From an uncultured Prevotella sp. (lineage in GTDB: Bacteria > Bacteroidota > Bacteroidia > Bacteroidales > Bacteroidaceae), in contig USSF01000032.1 in the NCBI GenBank assembly GCA_900557405.1, forward strand, positions 1-26,297: a DNA stretch of 26,297 bases. Direction: 5' to 3'. The notes below the pieces were generated by a model. It was not told where the DNA came from, ran no database searches, and was given only the letters and a program-made list of their open reading frames with translations. Of this stretch, positions 7,920-16,225 are shown in pieces (positions within the stretch are counted from its first letter, which is position 1; every line of letters begins with the position of its first letter). The position numbers were made by a program, and so were the translations under genes.

Positions 7920-8102
7920 ATGGACATAGACCAGATCATCGAAGGCGGTATGACGTTCCGTCCGTCGCGCCAGAGCAAAGACAACGACAAGGTGAAGACT
8001 AAGGCGAAGAAGAAGGCCTATATCACCGGTGCCCACGGCAGCGGATCGGCGATGCAGAAGGCGAAATACCGTCAGCAGCGCGCCAACAGGAAGAGGAAAT
8101 AA
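7920..8102 (+). CDS. Small, highly basic protein of unknown function
   Basis: A 60-residue ORF starting 39 bp after the formyltransferase gene on the same strand. It has 17 Lys/Arg against 5 Asp/Glu, with a KTKAKKKAY stretch in the middle and an RQQRANRKRK end; there is no signal peptide or membrane segment. The N terminus (MDIDQIIEGGMTFRPS) is less charged. The composition suggests nucleic-acid or ribosome binding, but I do not recognise a family. Its place right behind a clear gene, and the lack of any overlapping real gene, support it as genuine. Confidence 0.6.
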   Translation: MDIDQIIEGGMTFRPSRQSKDNDKVKTKAKKKAYITGAHGSGSAMQKAKYRQQRANRKRK

Positions 8103-8253
8103 AGAAACTGTAATCGACATTCTATTTGAGAAAGGAGCAGGAGGATATATTATAGGTATAAGTCGAAAGACATATAAGCTTTTTCCTAAATCAGAAACTT
8201 GAATAAAGAATCTATAATTAATGGCAAAATGAAGATGTTTTATGCAGCTTTGT

Positions 8254-8284
8254 TTTGCCATTCTTCTAATTTACATTATCTTTG
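8254..8284 (+). promoter_or_regulatory. Bacteroidetes-type promoter, LptF/LptG permease gene
   Basis: TTTG at 8254-8257, a 19-bp spacer, then TATCTTTG at 8277-8284: a complete match. Transcription starting near 8291 excludes the in-frame TTG at 8282 as translation start and points to the ATG at 8324. Confidence 0.75.
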
Positions 8285-8323
8285 CAGCAATGTACGGTAA
8301 ACTCGCCGTATGAAGCGACAACA

Positions 8324-10225
8324 ATGTTCAGAATAAAAAAATTAGATATCTTCATAGCCAAGCAGTTCGGACTGCTCTTCGTGGGAACCTTCTTCATCTG
8401 CCAGTTCGTGCTGATGATGCAGTTTCTGTGGAGATACATCGACCAGCTTATCGGCAAAGGACTCTCCATGGAAGTGCTCGCGCAGTTCTTCTGGTACATG
8501 AGTCTTATACTCGTGCCGCAAGCCCTGCCGCTGGCCATCCTGCTCTCGGCGCTCATCACCTTCGGAAACCTGGGCGAGAGCAGTGAGCTGACTGCGATAA
8601 AGGCCGCCGGAATATCACTCATGCAGGCGTTCAGGTCGCTCATTGCCATAACGCTCATGATTACCGGAGTGTCGTTCTACTTCCAGAACGTCGTGGCACC
8701 GAGCGCGAACATGCAGTTCGGACAGCTCCTTATGTCGATGAAGCAGAAAAGCCCCGAACTGGAAATCCCCGAAGGCATCTTCTACGACGGAATACCGAAC
8801 TGCAACCTGTACGTGCAGAAGAAGAACGTGGACACCGGAAAGCTCTATGGCATAATGATCTACCGCATGACCGACAGCTACGAGGATGCGGCGATAATCC
8901 TTGCCGACTCGGGAATGTTGCAGTCTACGGCAGAGAAGAAACACCTCGTGTTGACGCTCCACAGCGGAGAATGGTTTGAGAACATGAAATCATCGGACCT
9001 GACAAGCAGCGCCAGCGTGCCCTACCGCCGCGAAACATTCATCTCGAAGAAGATAATACTTGATTTCGACAACGACTTCAACCTGGCCGATGCCAGCTCC
9101 ATCGCCGGCAACGCCAAGACAAAGAGCCTGTCGCAGATAAGCAGCAGCATCGACTCGATAAGCCACGAATATGACAGCATAGGAAGACAATTCTATCGCG
9201 ACGCCATGTTCATGCAGTTCGGCTACAAGCCGATAAAGAAGCAGGACTCACTGAGAATCAGTGCTATGGCGGCATCAGGTAAGGTGGACACAAAGAAGAA
9301 ATACGAGAGTCTGCCGGCCGACGCCAAGCTCGCCGCCATAAACAAGGCGATGGAAAGCGTGCAGAACACCGTGGGCAACCTGGAATTCAAGGCCATGGTG
9401 ACGAAAGACGGCGACAGCACAATCCGTCAGCACAAGATTGAGGCGATAAACAAGTTTACGCTCGCCATCTCGTGCATCATCTTCTTCTTCATCGGAGCAC
9501 CGCTCGGAGCCATCATCAGGAAGGGAGGACTCGGAGTGCCGGTAATCATATCGGTGCTCGTATTCATCATATACTACATCCTGGACAACACCGGATACAG
9601 GATGGCAAGAGGAGGAATGTGGGCGATATGGTTCGGAAAGAGCATCGCAACGGCAGTGCTCGCACCGCTCGCCGTATTCTTCACGATAAAGGCGAACAAC
9701 GACTCGGCGGTGTTCAACGTGGACCTATACCGCAACCTGCTCATGAAGATGCTCGGAATGAGGACCAAGCGCAGCGTGACGAGGAAGGACGTGATAATCC
9801 AGGACCCCGACTACAAAGCCGACTACGAAAGCATCGAGCGAATAACGAAGGAGGTGGAGGACTACTCCCACACACACAAGCTGAAGTCGCCGCCAAACTT
9901 CATCAACGTGTTCTTCAAGTTCAAGCCGGACCACGACATGGAGACAATCGGAGAGGAAATGGAAAGGACGATAGCCGACCTGGCAAACTCGCGCGACAGG
10001 AAGGTAATCAACATCCTCAACGAATACCCGATAATCATGGTGAAGGCCCATACGCGTCCGTTCGAAAGGAAATGGATGAACATCATTGCGGCAGTAATCG
10101 TGCCGGCAGGAGTGTTCTTCTATCTCAGGATGTGGCGCTTCAGACTCAGACTGCAGCGTGACCTGAAGCAGATTGCCGCCACTAACAGGCTGATGGCCGA
10201 CAGGCTCAAGGAGCTGAAGGACTGA
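8324..10225 (+). CDS. LptF/LptG family permease (YjgP/YjgQ), large form
   Basis: Inner-membrane permease that, with LptB, is expected to extract lipopolysaccharide and pass it to the periplasmic bridge. Three hydrophobic segments lie in the first 120 residues, a periplasmic beta-rich region follows, and three more membrane segments span about 378-455, the standard LptF/G layout. At 633 residues it is far longer than the usual 350-400. Extra length comes from a long middle region and a C-terminal part of about 170 residues with a further hydrophobic segment near 586-605. The start ATG at 8324 opens MFRIKKLDIFIAKQFG, the typical family opening. No lptB or second permease is adjacent. ribBA begins 87 bp downstream. 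Confidence 0.85.
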   Translation: MFRIKKLDIFIAKQFGLLFVGTFFICQFVLMMQFLWRYIDQLIGKGLSMEVLAQFFWYMSLILVPQALPLAILLSALITFGNLGESSELTAIKAAGISLMQAFRSLIAITLMITGVSFYFQNVVAPSANMQFGQLLMSMKQKSPELEIPEGIFYDGIPNCNLYVQKKNVDTGKLYGIMIYRMTDSYEDAAIILADSGMLQSTAEKKHLVLTLHSGEWFENMKSSDLTSSASVPYRRETFISKKIILDFDNDFNLADASSIAGNAKTKSLSQISSSIDSISHEYDSIGRQFYRDAMFMQFGYKPIKKQDSLRISAMAASGKVDTKKKYESLPADAKLAAINKAMESVQNTVGNLEFKAMVTKDGDSTIRQHKIEAINKFTLAISCIIFFFIGAPLGAIIRKGGLGVPVIISVLVFIIYYILDNTGYRMARGGMWAIWFGKSIATAVLAPLAVFFTIKANNDSAVFNVDLYRNLLMKMLGMRTKRSVTRKDVIIQDPDYKADYESIERITKEVEDYSHTHKLKSPPNFINVFFKFKPDHDMETIGEEMERTIADLANSRDRKVINILNEYPIIMVKAHTRPFERKWMNIIAAVIVPAGVFFYLRMWRFRLRLQRDLKQIAATNRLMADRLKELKD

Positions 10226-10283
10226 CGGGGACTGGTGAACAGACAAAGGGAGGACCTATACGACAGGAAAAAGCAATACTTTT

Positions 10284-10299
10284 ATTATATATATATAAT
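10284..10299. repeat. 16-bp AT palindrome ahead of ribBA
   Basis: ATTATATATATATAAT is perfectly self-complementary and lies 14 bp before the ribBA start codon. A TACTTTTA just upstream (10277-10284) is one mismatch from a -7 box. It may be an easily melted promoter region or an operator; no more can be said. Confidence 0.4.
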
Positions 10300-10312
10300 G
10301 TGAAACACAATT

Positions 10313-11521
10313 ATGGAGAATTTAAAGCTAAATACAGTAGAGGAAGCCATTGAGGACTTCAAGCAAGGCAAATTCGTAATCGTGGTCGACGACGAAGACC
10401 GCGAAAACGAGGGCGACCTCATCATTGCCGCCGAGAAGATCGACGCCGAGAAGGTGAACTTCATGCTCAAACACGCAAGAGGAGTGCTCTGCGCACCTAT
10501 CACGATATCACGCTGCCAGGAGCTCGACCTGCCACACCAGGTGACAGACAACACGTCGATGCTCGGCACACCGTTCACCGTAACCGTGGACAAGCTCGAA
10601 GGCTGCACGACGGGAGTATCGGCACACGACCGCGCCGAGACAATCAAGGCACTCGCCGACCCGAATTCAAAGCCGTCGACATTCGGCAGACCAGGACACG
10701 TGAACCCGCTCTACGCACAGGACAACGGAGTATTGAGAAGAAGCGGACACACCGAAGCGACCATCGACCTCTGCAACATGGCAGGATTCTACCCGGCCGG
10801 AGCACTCATGGAGGTGATGAACGAGGACGGAACGATGGCCCGACTGCCGCAGCTGCTCGAATTCGGAAAGAAATACGACCTCAAGACCATATCCATCAAG
10901 GACATGATAGCATACAGGCTGAAGCACGAAGTGCTCGTGGAGAAAGGCGTGGAAGTTGACATGCCTACCATATACGGCCACTTCAAGCTCATACCGTTCC
11001 GCCAGACAAGCAACGGACTGGAACACATGGCGCTCATCAAAGGAGAATGGGAACACAACGAGCCGGTACTCGTAAGAGTGCACTCATCATGCTCCACGGG
11101 CGACATCCTGGGCAGCATGCGCTGCGACTGCGGAGAACAGCTCCACAAGTCAATGGAGATGATCGAGAAGGAAGGAAAGGGAGTAATCGTATACATGCAG
11201 CAGGAAGGCAGAGGCATCGGACTGATGAACAAGATCGCCGCATACAAGCTGCAGGAGAAAGGCATGGACACCGTGGAAGCAAACATACACCTCGGATTCA
11301 AGCCGGACGAGAGAGACTACGGATGCGGAGCACAGATACTGCGCGAGCTGGGAGTGAGCAAGATGCGACTGCTCACCAACAACCCCACCAAGCGCGTCGG
11401 TCTGGAGGCCTACGGACTGGAAATCGTGGAGAACGTGCCAATCGAGATAGAGCCGAACAAATACGACCTGAAATACCTGCAGACAAAGAAGCTCCGCATG
11501 GGGCATGACCTCCATCTGTAG
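10313..11521 (+). CDS. ribBA: Bifunctional DHBP synthase / GTP cyclohydrolase II
   Basis: Provides both riboflavin precursors: the N-terminal half (about 1-205) makes 3,4-dihydroxy-2-butanone 4-phosphate from ribulose 5-phosphate, and the C-terminal half opens GTP. DHBP synthase motifs [10 protein letters not shown] and GHTEATIDL are present. The cyclohydrolase zinc ligands are C260, C271 and C273 in HSSCSTGD and MRCDCGEQL, and QQEGRGIGL follows. The protein has 402 residues, the normal fused length, and no domain looks degraded. No FMN riboswitch is apparent in the 87 bp upstream, and no other rib gene is nearby. Confidence 0.95.
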   Translation: MENLKLNTVEEAIEDFKQGKFVIVVDDEDRENEGDLIIAAEKIDAEKVNFMLKHARGVLCAPITISRCQELDLPHQVTDNTSMLGTPFTVTVDKLEGCTTGVSAHDRAETIKALADPNSKPSTFGRPGHVNPLYAQDNGVLRRSGHTEATIDLCNMAGFYPAGALMEVMNEDGTMARLPQLLEFGKKYDLKTISIKDMIAYRLKHEVLVEKGVEVDMPTIYGHFKLIPFRQTSNGLEHMALIKGEWEHNEPVLVRVHSSCSTGDILGSMRCDCGEQLHKSMEMIEKEGKGVIVYMQQEGRGIGLMNKIAAYKLQEKGMDTVEANIHLGFKPDERDYGCGAQILRELGVSKMRLLTNNPTKRVGLEAYGLEIVENVPIEIEPNKYDLKYLQTKKLRMGHDLHL

Positions 11522-11595
11522 GATATGTTGCAACTCTTTAATACTTATTATGCAATAAATATTGTGTTTTATTCGTTAAAGAGAAGAAAAAGCTA

Positions 11596-11603
11596 TACTT
11601 TTG
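11596..11603 (+). promoter_or_regulatory. Candidate -7 box for the aminotransferase gene
   Basis: TACTTTTG fits TAnnTTTG. TTCG at 11572-11575 is a one-mismatch -33 candidate 20 bp upstream. It is placed 28 bp before the start codon. Confidence 0.5.
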
Positions 11604-11631
11604 CAACTAAAACTATCAGTAACTAAAAACA

Positions 11632-12825
11632 ATGACAAAAGTATCAGACCGTCTTAACAGACTAGCACCCTCTGCGACACTCGCAATGTCGCAGAAAAGC
11701 GGTGAAATGAAAGCCCAAGGCATCGACGTGATAAACCTTAGCGTAGGCGAACCCGATTTCAACACACCAGAACACATCAAGGAGGCTGCAAAAAGGGCAA
11801 TAGACGAGAACTTCTCAAAATACTCACCTGTGCCAGGCTACGTAGAATTGAGAAAAGCCATAGCAGACAAACTCAAGAACGAGAACGGGCTGCAATACTC
11901 CACAAACGAAATCCTCGTGTCAAACGGAGCAAAGCAGAGCGTCTGCAACACAGTGATGGCACTCGTGAACGACGGAGAGGAAGTTATCATTCCGGCACCA
12001 TACTGGGTGAGCTACCCGCAGATGGTGAAGCTCGCAGGAGGAGTGCCGGTAATCGTGGAAGCAGGCTTCGAACAGAACTTCAAGATGACACCGGAGCAGC
12101 TCGAAGCGGCAATCACGCCCAAGACAAGGATGATAATCCTCTGCTCGCCAAGCAACCCTACGGGAAGCGTCTACTCGGCCAAGGAACTTGAAGCACTCGC
12201 AGAAGTGGTGAAAAGGCATGACGGTCTGTATGTTCTCGCAGACGAGATATACGAACACATCAACTACGTGGGCAAGCACAGCAGCATAGCACACGTGGAT
12301 GGAATGAGAGAACGCACGATAATTGTCAACGGAGTGTCAAAGGCATACGCCATGACAGGATGGAGAATAGGATTCATCGCAGCTCCGGAATGGATAGTGA
12401 AAGCTTGCAACAAGTTGCAGGGACAGTACACCAGTGGACCATGCTCCGTAAGCCAGAAAGCCGCAGAGGCAGCATACACCACCTCACAGGAGTGTGTGGA
12501 GACAATGCGCAAGGCTTTCGAGCGTCGCCGCGACCTTATCGTGGAACTGGCAAGTCAGATCCCAGGACTCGAGGTGAACAAGCCGGAAGGTGCGTTCTAT
12601 CTGTTCCCGAAATGCAGCTGCTTCTATGGCAAGAGCTATGAGGGGAAGACCATCAACAACTCCACCGACCTCGCAATGTTCCTGCTCGAAACAGGACACG
12701 TGGCAACAGTGGGAGGCGATGCCTTCGGCGACCCGGACTGCTTCCGCATGAGTTACGCCACGAGCGATGACAACATACGTGAGGCAATGAAGAGAATCAA
12801 GGAAACCCTCGCATTGCTCAAGTAA
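11632..12825 (+). CDS. aspC: Class I/II aminotransferase, aspartate aminotransferase Ib type
   Basis: Cytoplasmic PLP enzyme of 397 residues, predicted to interconvert aspartate and 2-oxoglutarate with oxaloacetate and glutamate. Seen: SVGEPDFNTP near the N terminus, N175 in SPSNPTGSVY, D204 in DEIYEH, and the PLP-binding K237 in NGVSKAYAMTGWRIGF. A C-terminal FRMSYA supplies the likely substrate-carboxylate arginine. The family is close to AspC of Bacillus and Thermus; substrate range in Bacteroidetes can extend to other amino acids, so the symbol is tentative. It is monocistronic by layout, with its own -7 box and a weak hairpin downstream. Confidence 0.87.
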   Translation: MTKVSDRLNRLAPSATLAMSQKSGEMKAQGIDVINLSVGEPDFNTPEHIKEAAKRAIDENFSKYSPVPGYVELRKAIADKLKNENGLQYSTNEILVSNGAKQSVCNTVMALVNDGEEVIIPAPYWVSYPQMVKLAGGVPVIVEAGFEQNFKMTPEQLEAAITPKTRMIILCSPSNPTGSVYSAKELEALAEVVKRHDGLYVLADEIYEHINYVGKHSSIAHVDGMRERTIIVNGVSKAYAMTGWRIGFIAAPEWIVKACNKLQGQYTSGPCSVSQKAAEAAYTTSQECVETMRKAFERRRDLIVELASQIPGLEVNKPEGAFYLFPKCSCFYGKSYEGKTINNSTDLAMFLLETGHVATVGGDAFGDPDCFRMSYATSDDNIREAMKRIKETLALLK

Positions 12826-12853
12826 AAGACAAAACAAACGAAATATCTGTCAA

Positions 12854-12892
12854 TAAAAGACTATAAAGGCGAAGCAACTGGTCTTTTTATAG
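12854..12892 (+). terminator. Weak possible terminator after the aminotransferase gene
   Basis: AAAAGAC (12855-12861) can pair with GTCTTTT (12881-12887), giving a 7-bp, AT-rich stem with a 19-nt loop followed by TATAG rather than a clean U-tract. Position fits a terminator but the structure is poor. Confidence 0.35.
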
Positions 12893-12954
12893 AAAAAAAG
12901 CCATGTTGGTAGTTAAAATCATTTAACAAGTATGCAAGATTATTATTAAATTAT

Positions 12955-12962
12955 TATCTTTG
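12955..12962 (+). promoter_or_regulatory. Candidate -7 box for the exbB-tonB operon
   Basis: TATCTTTG followed by GC matches the -7 consensus; no -33 TTTG is seen. Initiation near 12969 would give a leader of about 115 nt before exbB, which contains a short ORF at 12978-13046. Confidence 0.5.
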
Positions 12963-12977
12963 CAGCTGGCTGAACCT

Positions 12978-13046
12978 ATGTCTATATCTTCGATGGCTGA
13001 AAGTTCAAAAGAAGTATTGGCACTAATCGAAAAATACATAACTTAA
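12978..13046 (+). CDS. Possible leader peptide ORF upstream of exbB
   Basis: A 22-codon ORF (begins MSISSMAESS, ends LIEKYIT) lies wholly in the leader of the exbB operon. Its start is only about 9 nt downstream of the predicted transcript start, so translation would be nearly leaderless; no ribosome-binding site is seen. A second ATG at 12993 gives 17 codons. It ends 36 bp before exbB in the same frame. It could be a regulatory leader or chance; no attenuator hairpin is evident. Confidence 0.3.
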   Translation: MSISSMAESSKEVLALIEKYIT

Positions 13047-13082
13047 ATTTATTAATAACTTAATTTAAAATCAAAAAAAATT

Positions 13083-13916
13083 ATGGCAAATTCACAGAAA
13101 GCAGCCCCAGCTAAAAAGCAGGGCTTCCAGGGTGTTCGCGCAGCGATTTGGATCATCGTACTCTGCTTCATCGCAGGTGTATGCTTCTATCAGTTCGTAC
13201 TCGGTAACCCTGCAAACTTCCAGGGTGGCGACAACGCAAACGCTCCTCTTCCAGGTAACCTGCTCGGTACTATCTACAAGGGAGGTATCGTCGTTCCTGT
13301 AATTATCACACTTCTCTTCACTGTGATCGCACTTTCAGTAGAGCGTGGTCTCGCTCTGCGCACTGCAAACGGTAAGGCAAGCCTCGTTAAGTTCGTTGCT
13401 AACGTTAAGGCAGCCGTTACAGCAGGTGACATGGCTAAGGCTCAGCAGCTTTGCGACAAGCAGCAGGGTGTTGTAGGTAACGTTGTTACCGCTTCTTTGA
13501 AGGCTTACGCTGAGATGGAGGCAACATCAGGCTTGAAGAAAGAGCAGAAGGTTTCTAAGATCCAGCAGGCTCACGAGGAGGCTGTTCAGCTCGAGATGCC
13601 TACTCTGCAGATGAACATGCCTATCCTGGCTACTCTCGTAACTCTCGGTACTCTTACCGCTCTGTTCGGTACCGTTGTCGGAATGATCAAGTCATTCGCC
13701 GCTCTGGCAGCAGGTGGTGGTGGTGACTCTCTCGAGCTTTCTACCGGTATTTCCGAGGCCCTCGTCAACACTGCTTCTGGTATTTTGACTTCATGGTGCG
13801 CCGTTGTTGCTTATAACTACTACTCAAACAAGATCGATAAGCTTACTTACGCTCTTGACGAGGTTGGTTACACTATCGCAAAGACATACGAAGCTAACCA
13901 TACAGAAGAGGCTTAA
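13083..13916 (+). CDS. exbB: ExbB/TolQ/MotA family proton channel subunit
   Basis: Inner-membrane subunit that with ExbD uses the proton gradient to energise TonB. The 277 residues show hydrophobic segments near 19-39, 67-90, 178-210 and 220-246. The conserved TolQ/ExbB core is MPILATLVTLGTLTALFGTVVGM and the final segment LSTGISEALVNTASGILTS. First gene of a four-gene operon, 34 bp before exbD. Codons are strongly biased to GGT, GCT and GTT in contrast to ribBA and lptF, which fits high expression. An extra N-terminal membrane segment before the standard three-helix core is usual for Bacteroidetes forms. Confidence 0.92.
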   Translation: MANSQKAAPAKKQGFQGVRAAIWIIVLCFIAGVCFYQFVLGNPANFQGGDNANAPLPGNLLGTIYKGGIVVPVIITLLFTVIALSVERGLALRTANGKASLVKFVANVKAAVTAGDMAKAQQLCDKQQGVVGNVVTASLKAYAEMEATSGLKKEQKVSKIQQAHEEAVQLEMPTLQMNMPILATLVTLGTLTALFGTVVGMIKSFAALAAGGGGDSLELSTGISEALVNTASGILTSWCAVVAYNYYSNKIDKLTYALDEVGYTIAKTYEANHTEEA

Positions 13917-13950
13917 TCTTTTTTACTAACCCTTTTAAACTTTTATCACT

Positions 13951-14574
13951 ATGGGTAAGTTAAAGATTAAGAAAGCCGACATCTGGATAGACATGACCCC
14001 TATGTCTGACGTGATGGTCCTTCTGCTTACCTTCTTCATGTTGACGTCAACGTTCGTGAAGAATGAGGCAGTGAAGGTAAACGCGCCGGGCTCAGTGTCA
14101 GAGATCAAGGTTCCAGAAACACAAGTTCTGCAGATTATCGTTGACAACACCGGTAAGGTATTTATCGGTCTTGACAAACCAGGATACATGCAGGAGATGC
14201 TCACCGGATTCAAGGAGAAGTTCAGCGGATTGTCTCTCTCTCCTCTTCAGGAGAAGAACTTCATTGGACTTGCATCATTCGGTGTTCCTATGAACAAAAT
14301 GTCTGATGTTCTCAAACATGAAGCATCTGACATCAACAACGAACAGAAGAACATGGGTATTCCTTTGGACTCCATCAACGGAGGCATGAGCGAATTCCAG
14401 TGCTGGGTAGACGCCGCACGCAACGCTTCATTCGGCAGCGACATGAAGATTGCCATCAAGGCCGACGCAGCAACAAAGTACGGAGTTGTAAAGAAGTTGA
14501 TGTCTGAGCTTCAGGATATGAGTGAGAACCGTTACTATCTTATCACTACATTAAAGAAGGAGGAGGCTGAATAA
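13951..14574 (+). CDS. exbD: ExbD family biopolymer transport protein (first copy)
   Basis: Partner of ExbB in the proton-driven motor: a short cytoplasmic N terminus, one membrane helix and a periplasmic domain. The helix IDMTPMSDVMVLLLTFFM carries the essential aspartate D20, equivalent to D25 of E. coli ExbD. At 207 residues it is longer than the enteric form (about 140); the periplasmic part is expanded. Its stop is 1 bp ahead of the second exbD, so translation is probably coupled. Confidence 0.9.
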   Translation: MGKLKIKKADIWIDMTPMSDVMVLLLTFFMLTSTFVKNEAVKVNAPGSVSEIKVPETQVLQIIVDNTGKVFIGLDKPGYMQEMLTGFKEKFSGLSLSPLQEKNFIGLASFGVPMNKMSDVLKHEASDINNEQKNMGIPLDSINGGMSEFQCWVDAARNASFGSDMKIAIKADAATKYGVVKKLMSELQDMSENRYYLITTLKKEEAE

Positions 14575-14575
14575 T

Positions 14576-15220
14576 ATGGCAAAGAAAAAAGGTTCAAGAC
14601 AGAAAAAAGTCCAGACCCGTGTCGACTTCACCCCTATGGTGGATATGATGATGCTTCTTATCACCTTCTTCATGCTCTGTACTTCTCTGAGCAAGCCTCA
14701 GTCAATGCAGTTGACCATGCCAAGTAACGATAAGAACGTGAACGAACAGGATCGCTCGGCAACAAAGGCATCCCAGACACTGACTCTTTATCTGGCAGGA
14801 AACGATCAGATTTACCACGTAGACGGTATTCCACAGTACGACAACCCTGCATGTCTGAAGAAGACAACATGGGGTGCTGACGGTATCCGTAACGTGCTGA
14901 TCAACCACAAGACAGAGGAAGGCTATACTCCTGTAAAGAACATCATGGCTGCAAAGAGACTTCTCGATGCAGAGCGTGCGAAGGACAAGAGCATGGCAGA
15001 CTCTACATACAACCAGCGTCTTGACAAGATCAAGAAGGGTGAGTTGGAGACAGGTAAGGTTCCTGCACTGACAATCATCATCAAGGCTTTGGACACTGCG
15101 TCATACAAGAACTTGGTTGATGCTCTCGACGAAATGCAGATTTGTGCAATAGGTAAGTACGTTATCGATAAGGTGAACGATGATGACATGCGTCTTCTGA
15201 ACGCTGCCCACATCAAGTAA
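14576..15220 (+). CDS. exbD: ExbD family biopolymer transport protein (second copy)
   Basis: Second, diverged ExbD of 214 residues. A very basic N terminus (MAKKKGSRQKK) precedes one membrane helix with VDFTPMVDMMMLLITFFM, where D23 is the proton-carrying residue. The periplasmic region has little resemblance to that of the first copy. The tandem suggests that two different ExbD chains pair in one motor, a common arrangement in Bacteroidetes. It begins 1 bp after the preceding stop and is followed 42 bp later by tonB. Confidence 0.9.
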   Translation: MAKKKGSRQKKVQTRVDFTPMVDMMMLLITFFMLCTSLSKPQSMQLTMPSNDKNVNEQDRSATKASQTLTLYLAGNDQIYHVDGIPQYDNPACLKKTTWGADGIRNVLINHKTEEGYTPVKNIMAAKRLLDAERAKDKSMADSTYNQRLDKIKKGELETGKVPALTIIIKALDTASYKNLVDALDEMQICAIGKYVIDKVNDDDMRLLNAAHIK

Positions 15221-15262
15221 TCGGATTGATGATTTTTCTAAACATTAAAGTAAAAAAGAAAA

Positions 15263-16099
15263 ATGGCAAAGATTGATCTTATATCAAATGAATGGGCTGA
15301 CATAGTCTTCCAGGGTCGTAATAAGGTCTATGGTGCTTACCAACTGCGTAGAGGTACTGGCAAACGTAACATCTGGTCTATGGTGTTCGTTGCAGCCGTT
15401 GCAGCTGTTGCATATTTAGGACTTGCAGCTTATAACTCATATCAGGCAGCTCAGAAGACCAAGTTCGAGGCTGAGATGGAGGCTTCTCTCATCGAGACCA
15501 AGAAGCAGGCCAAGGTAGAGAAGAAGACCGAGGCTCCGAAAGTGGAGCAGGTTCAGAAGGTTGAGAAGGTTAAGTCTTCTATCGCCTTCACACCGCCTGT
15601 TATTAAGAAGGACTCTGAGGTAAAACCTGAAGAGGAGATGAAAACTCAGGATGAGTTGAAGGAAACAAAGACAGCCATCGGTGCTTTCGACGTGAAAGGT
15701 AACGATGAGGCCGGTGGTACCGTGCTGAAGGCTGTTGAGGAAATCGCAACTCCTGAGCCTCCGAAGCAGGAAGCTGAGCAGGATAAGGTATTTGACGTTG
15801 TTGAGCAGCAGCCTCAGTATCCTGGTGGTATGGGCGCTCTCAACCACTGGTTGGGAAGCAACATCAAGTATCCTGTGATGGCAGCCGAGAATGGCATCGA
15901 GGGACGAGTAGTCGTTCAGTTCGTCGTAGAGCGTGACGGTTCCGTTTCCGGTGTACACGTCGTACGTGGTGTTGACCCATCACTCGACAAGGAGGCTACC
16001 CGCGTGGTTTCAGCTATGCCTAAGTGGATTCCTGGTAAGCAGAATGGTTCTGCAGTACGTGTTAAGTACACCGTACCTGTAACATTCCGTCTCCAGTAA
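15263..16099 (+). CDS. tonB: TonB energy-transducing protein
   Basis: Couples the ExbB-ExbD motor to TonB-dependent outer-membrane transporters such as SusC-type receptors. A cytoplasmic N terminus with RNKVYGAYQLRR, typical of Bacteroidetes TonB, leads into a membrane helix at about 37-56. Next comes a charged Lys/Glu/Pro-containing spacer (about 65-180), then the C-terminal TonB fold from YPGGMGALNHWL through VKYTVPVTFRLQ at the end. 278 residues. Last gene of the operon; a strong terminator begins 19 bp after its stop. Confidence 0.93.
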   Translation: MAKIDLISNEWADIVFQGRNKVYGAYQLRRGTGKRNIWSMVFVAAVAAVAYLGLAAYNSYQAAQKTKFEAEMEASLIETKKQAKVEKKTEAPKVEQVQKVEKVKSSIAFTPPVIKKDSEVKPEEEMKTQDELKETKTAIGAFDVKGNDEAGGTVLKAVEEIATPEPPKQEAEQDKVFDVVEQQPQYPGGMGALNHWLGSNIKYPVMAAENGIEGRVVVQFVVERDGSVSGVHVVRGVDPSLDKEATRVVSAMPKWIPGKQNGSAVRVKYTVPVTFRLQ

Positions 16100-16117
16100 T
16101 ATCATTTAATCTATAAT

Positions 16118-16170
16118 GAAAGGTAGAGGTAATGTCTCTTTTGGGAGGTATGTCTCTACCTTTCTTTTTT
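16118..16170 (+). terminator. Strong intrinsic terminator after tonB
   Basis: GAAAGGTAGAG (16118-16128) pairs perfectly with CTCTACCTTTC (16154-16164), an 11-bp stem with a 25-nt loop, directly followed by six T. It separates tonB from the PstS-like gene, so read-through would be needed for the two to share a transcript. Confidence 0.88.
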
Positions 16171-16225
16171 ACATATTATATCAAAACATTCATTAAAGGA
16201 ATAAACCAAAGGAGTAAAAACGACT

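Noticed and set aside
8282..8323. TTG start for the LptF/LptG permease
   Set aside because: The TTG lies inside the -7 promoter box, upstream of the expected transcript start.
10226..10312. FMN riboswitch before ribBA
   Set aside because: The 87-bp gap is too short for the usual aptamer and shows no conserved RFN-element segments.
13083..16099. Horizontal transfer of the TonB operon based on codon use
   Set aside because: Native-type promoter, Bacteroidetes-typical protein features and the kind of bias expected for highly expressed genes make transfer unnecessary.
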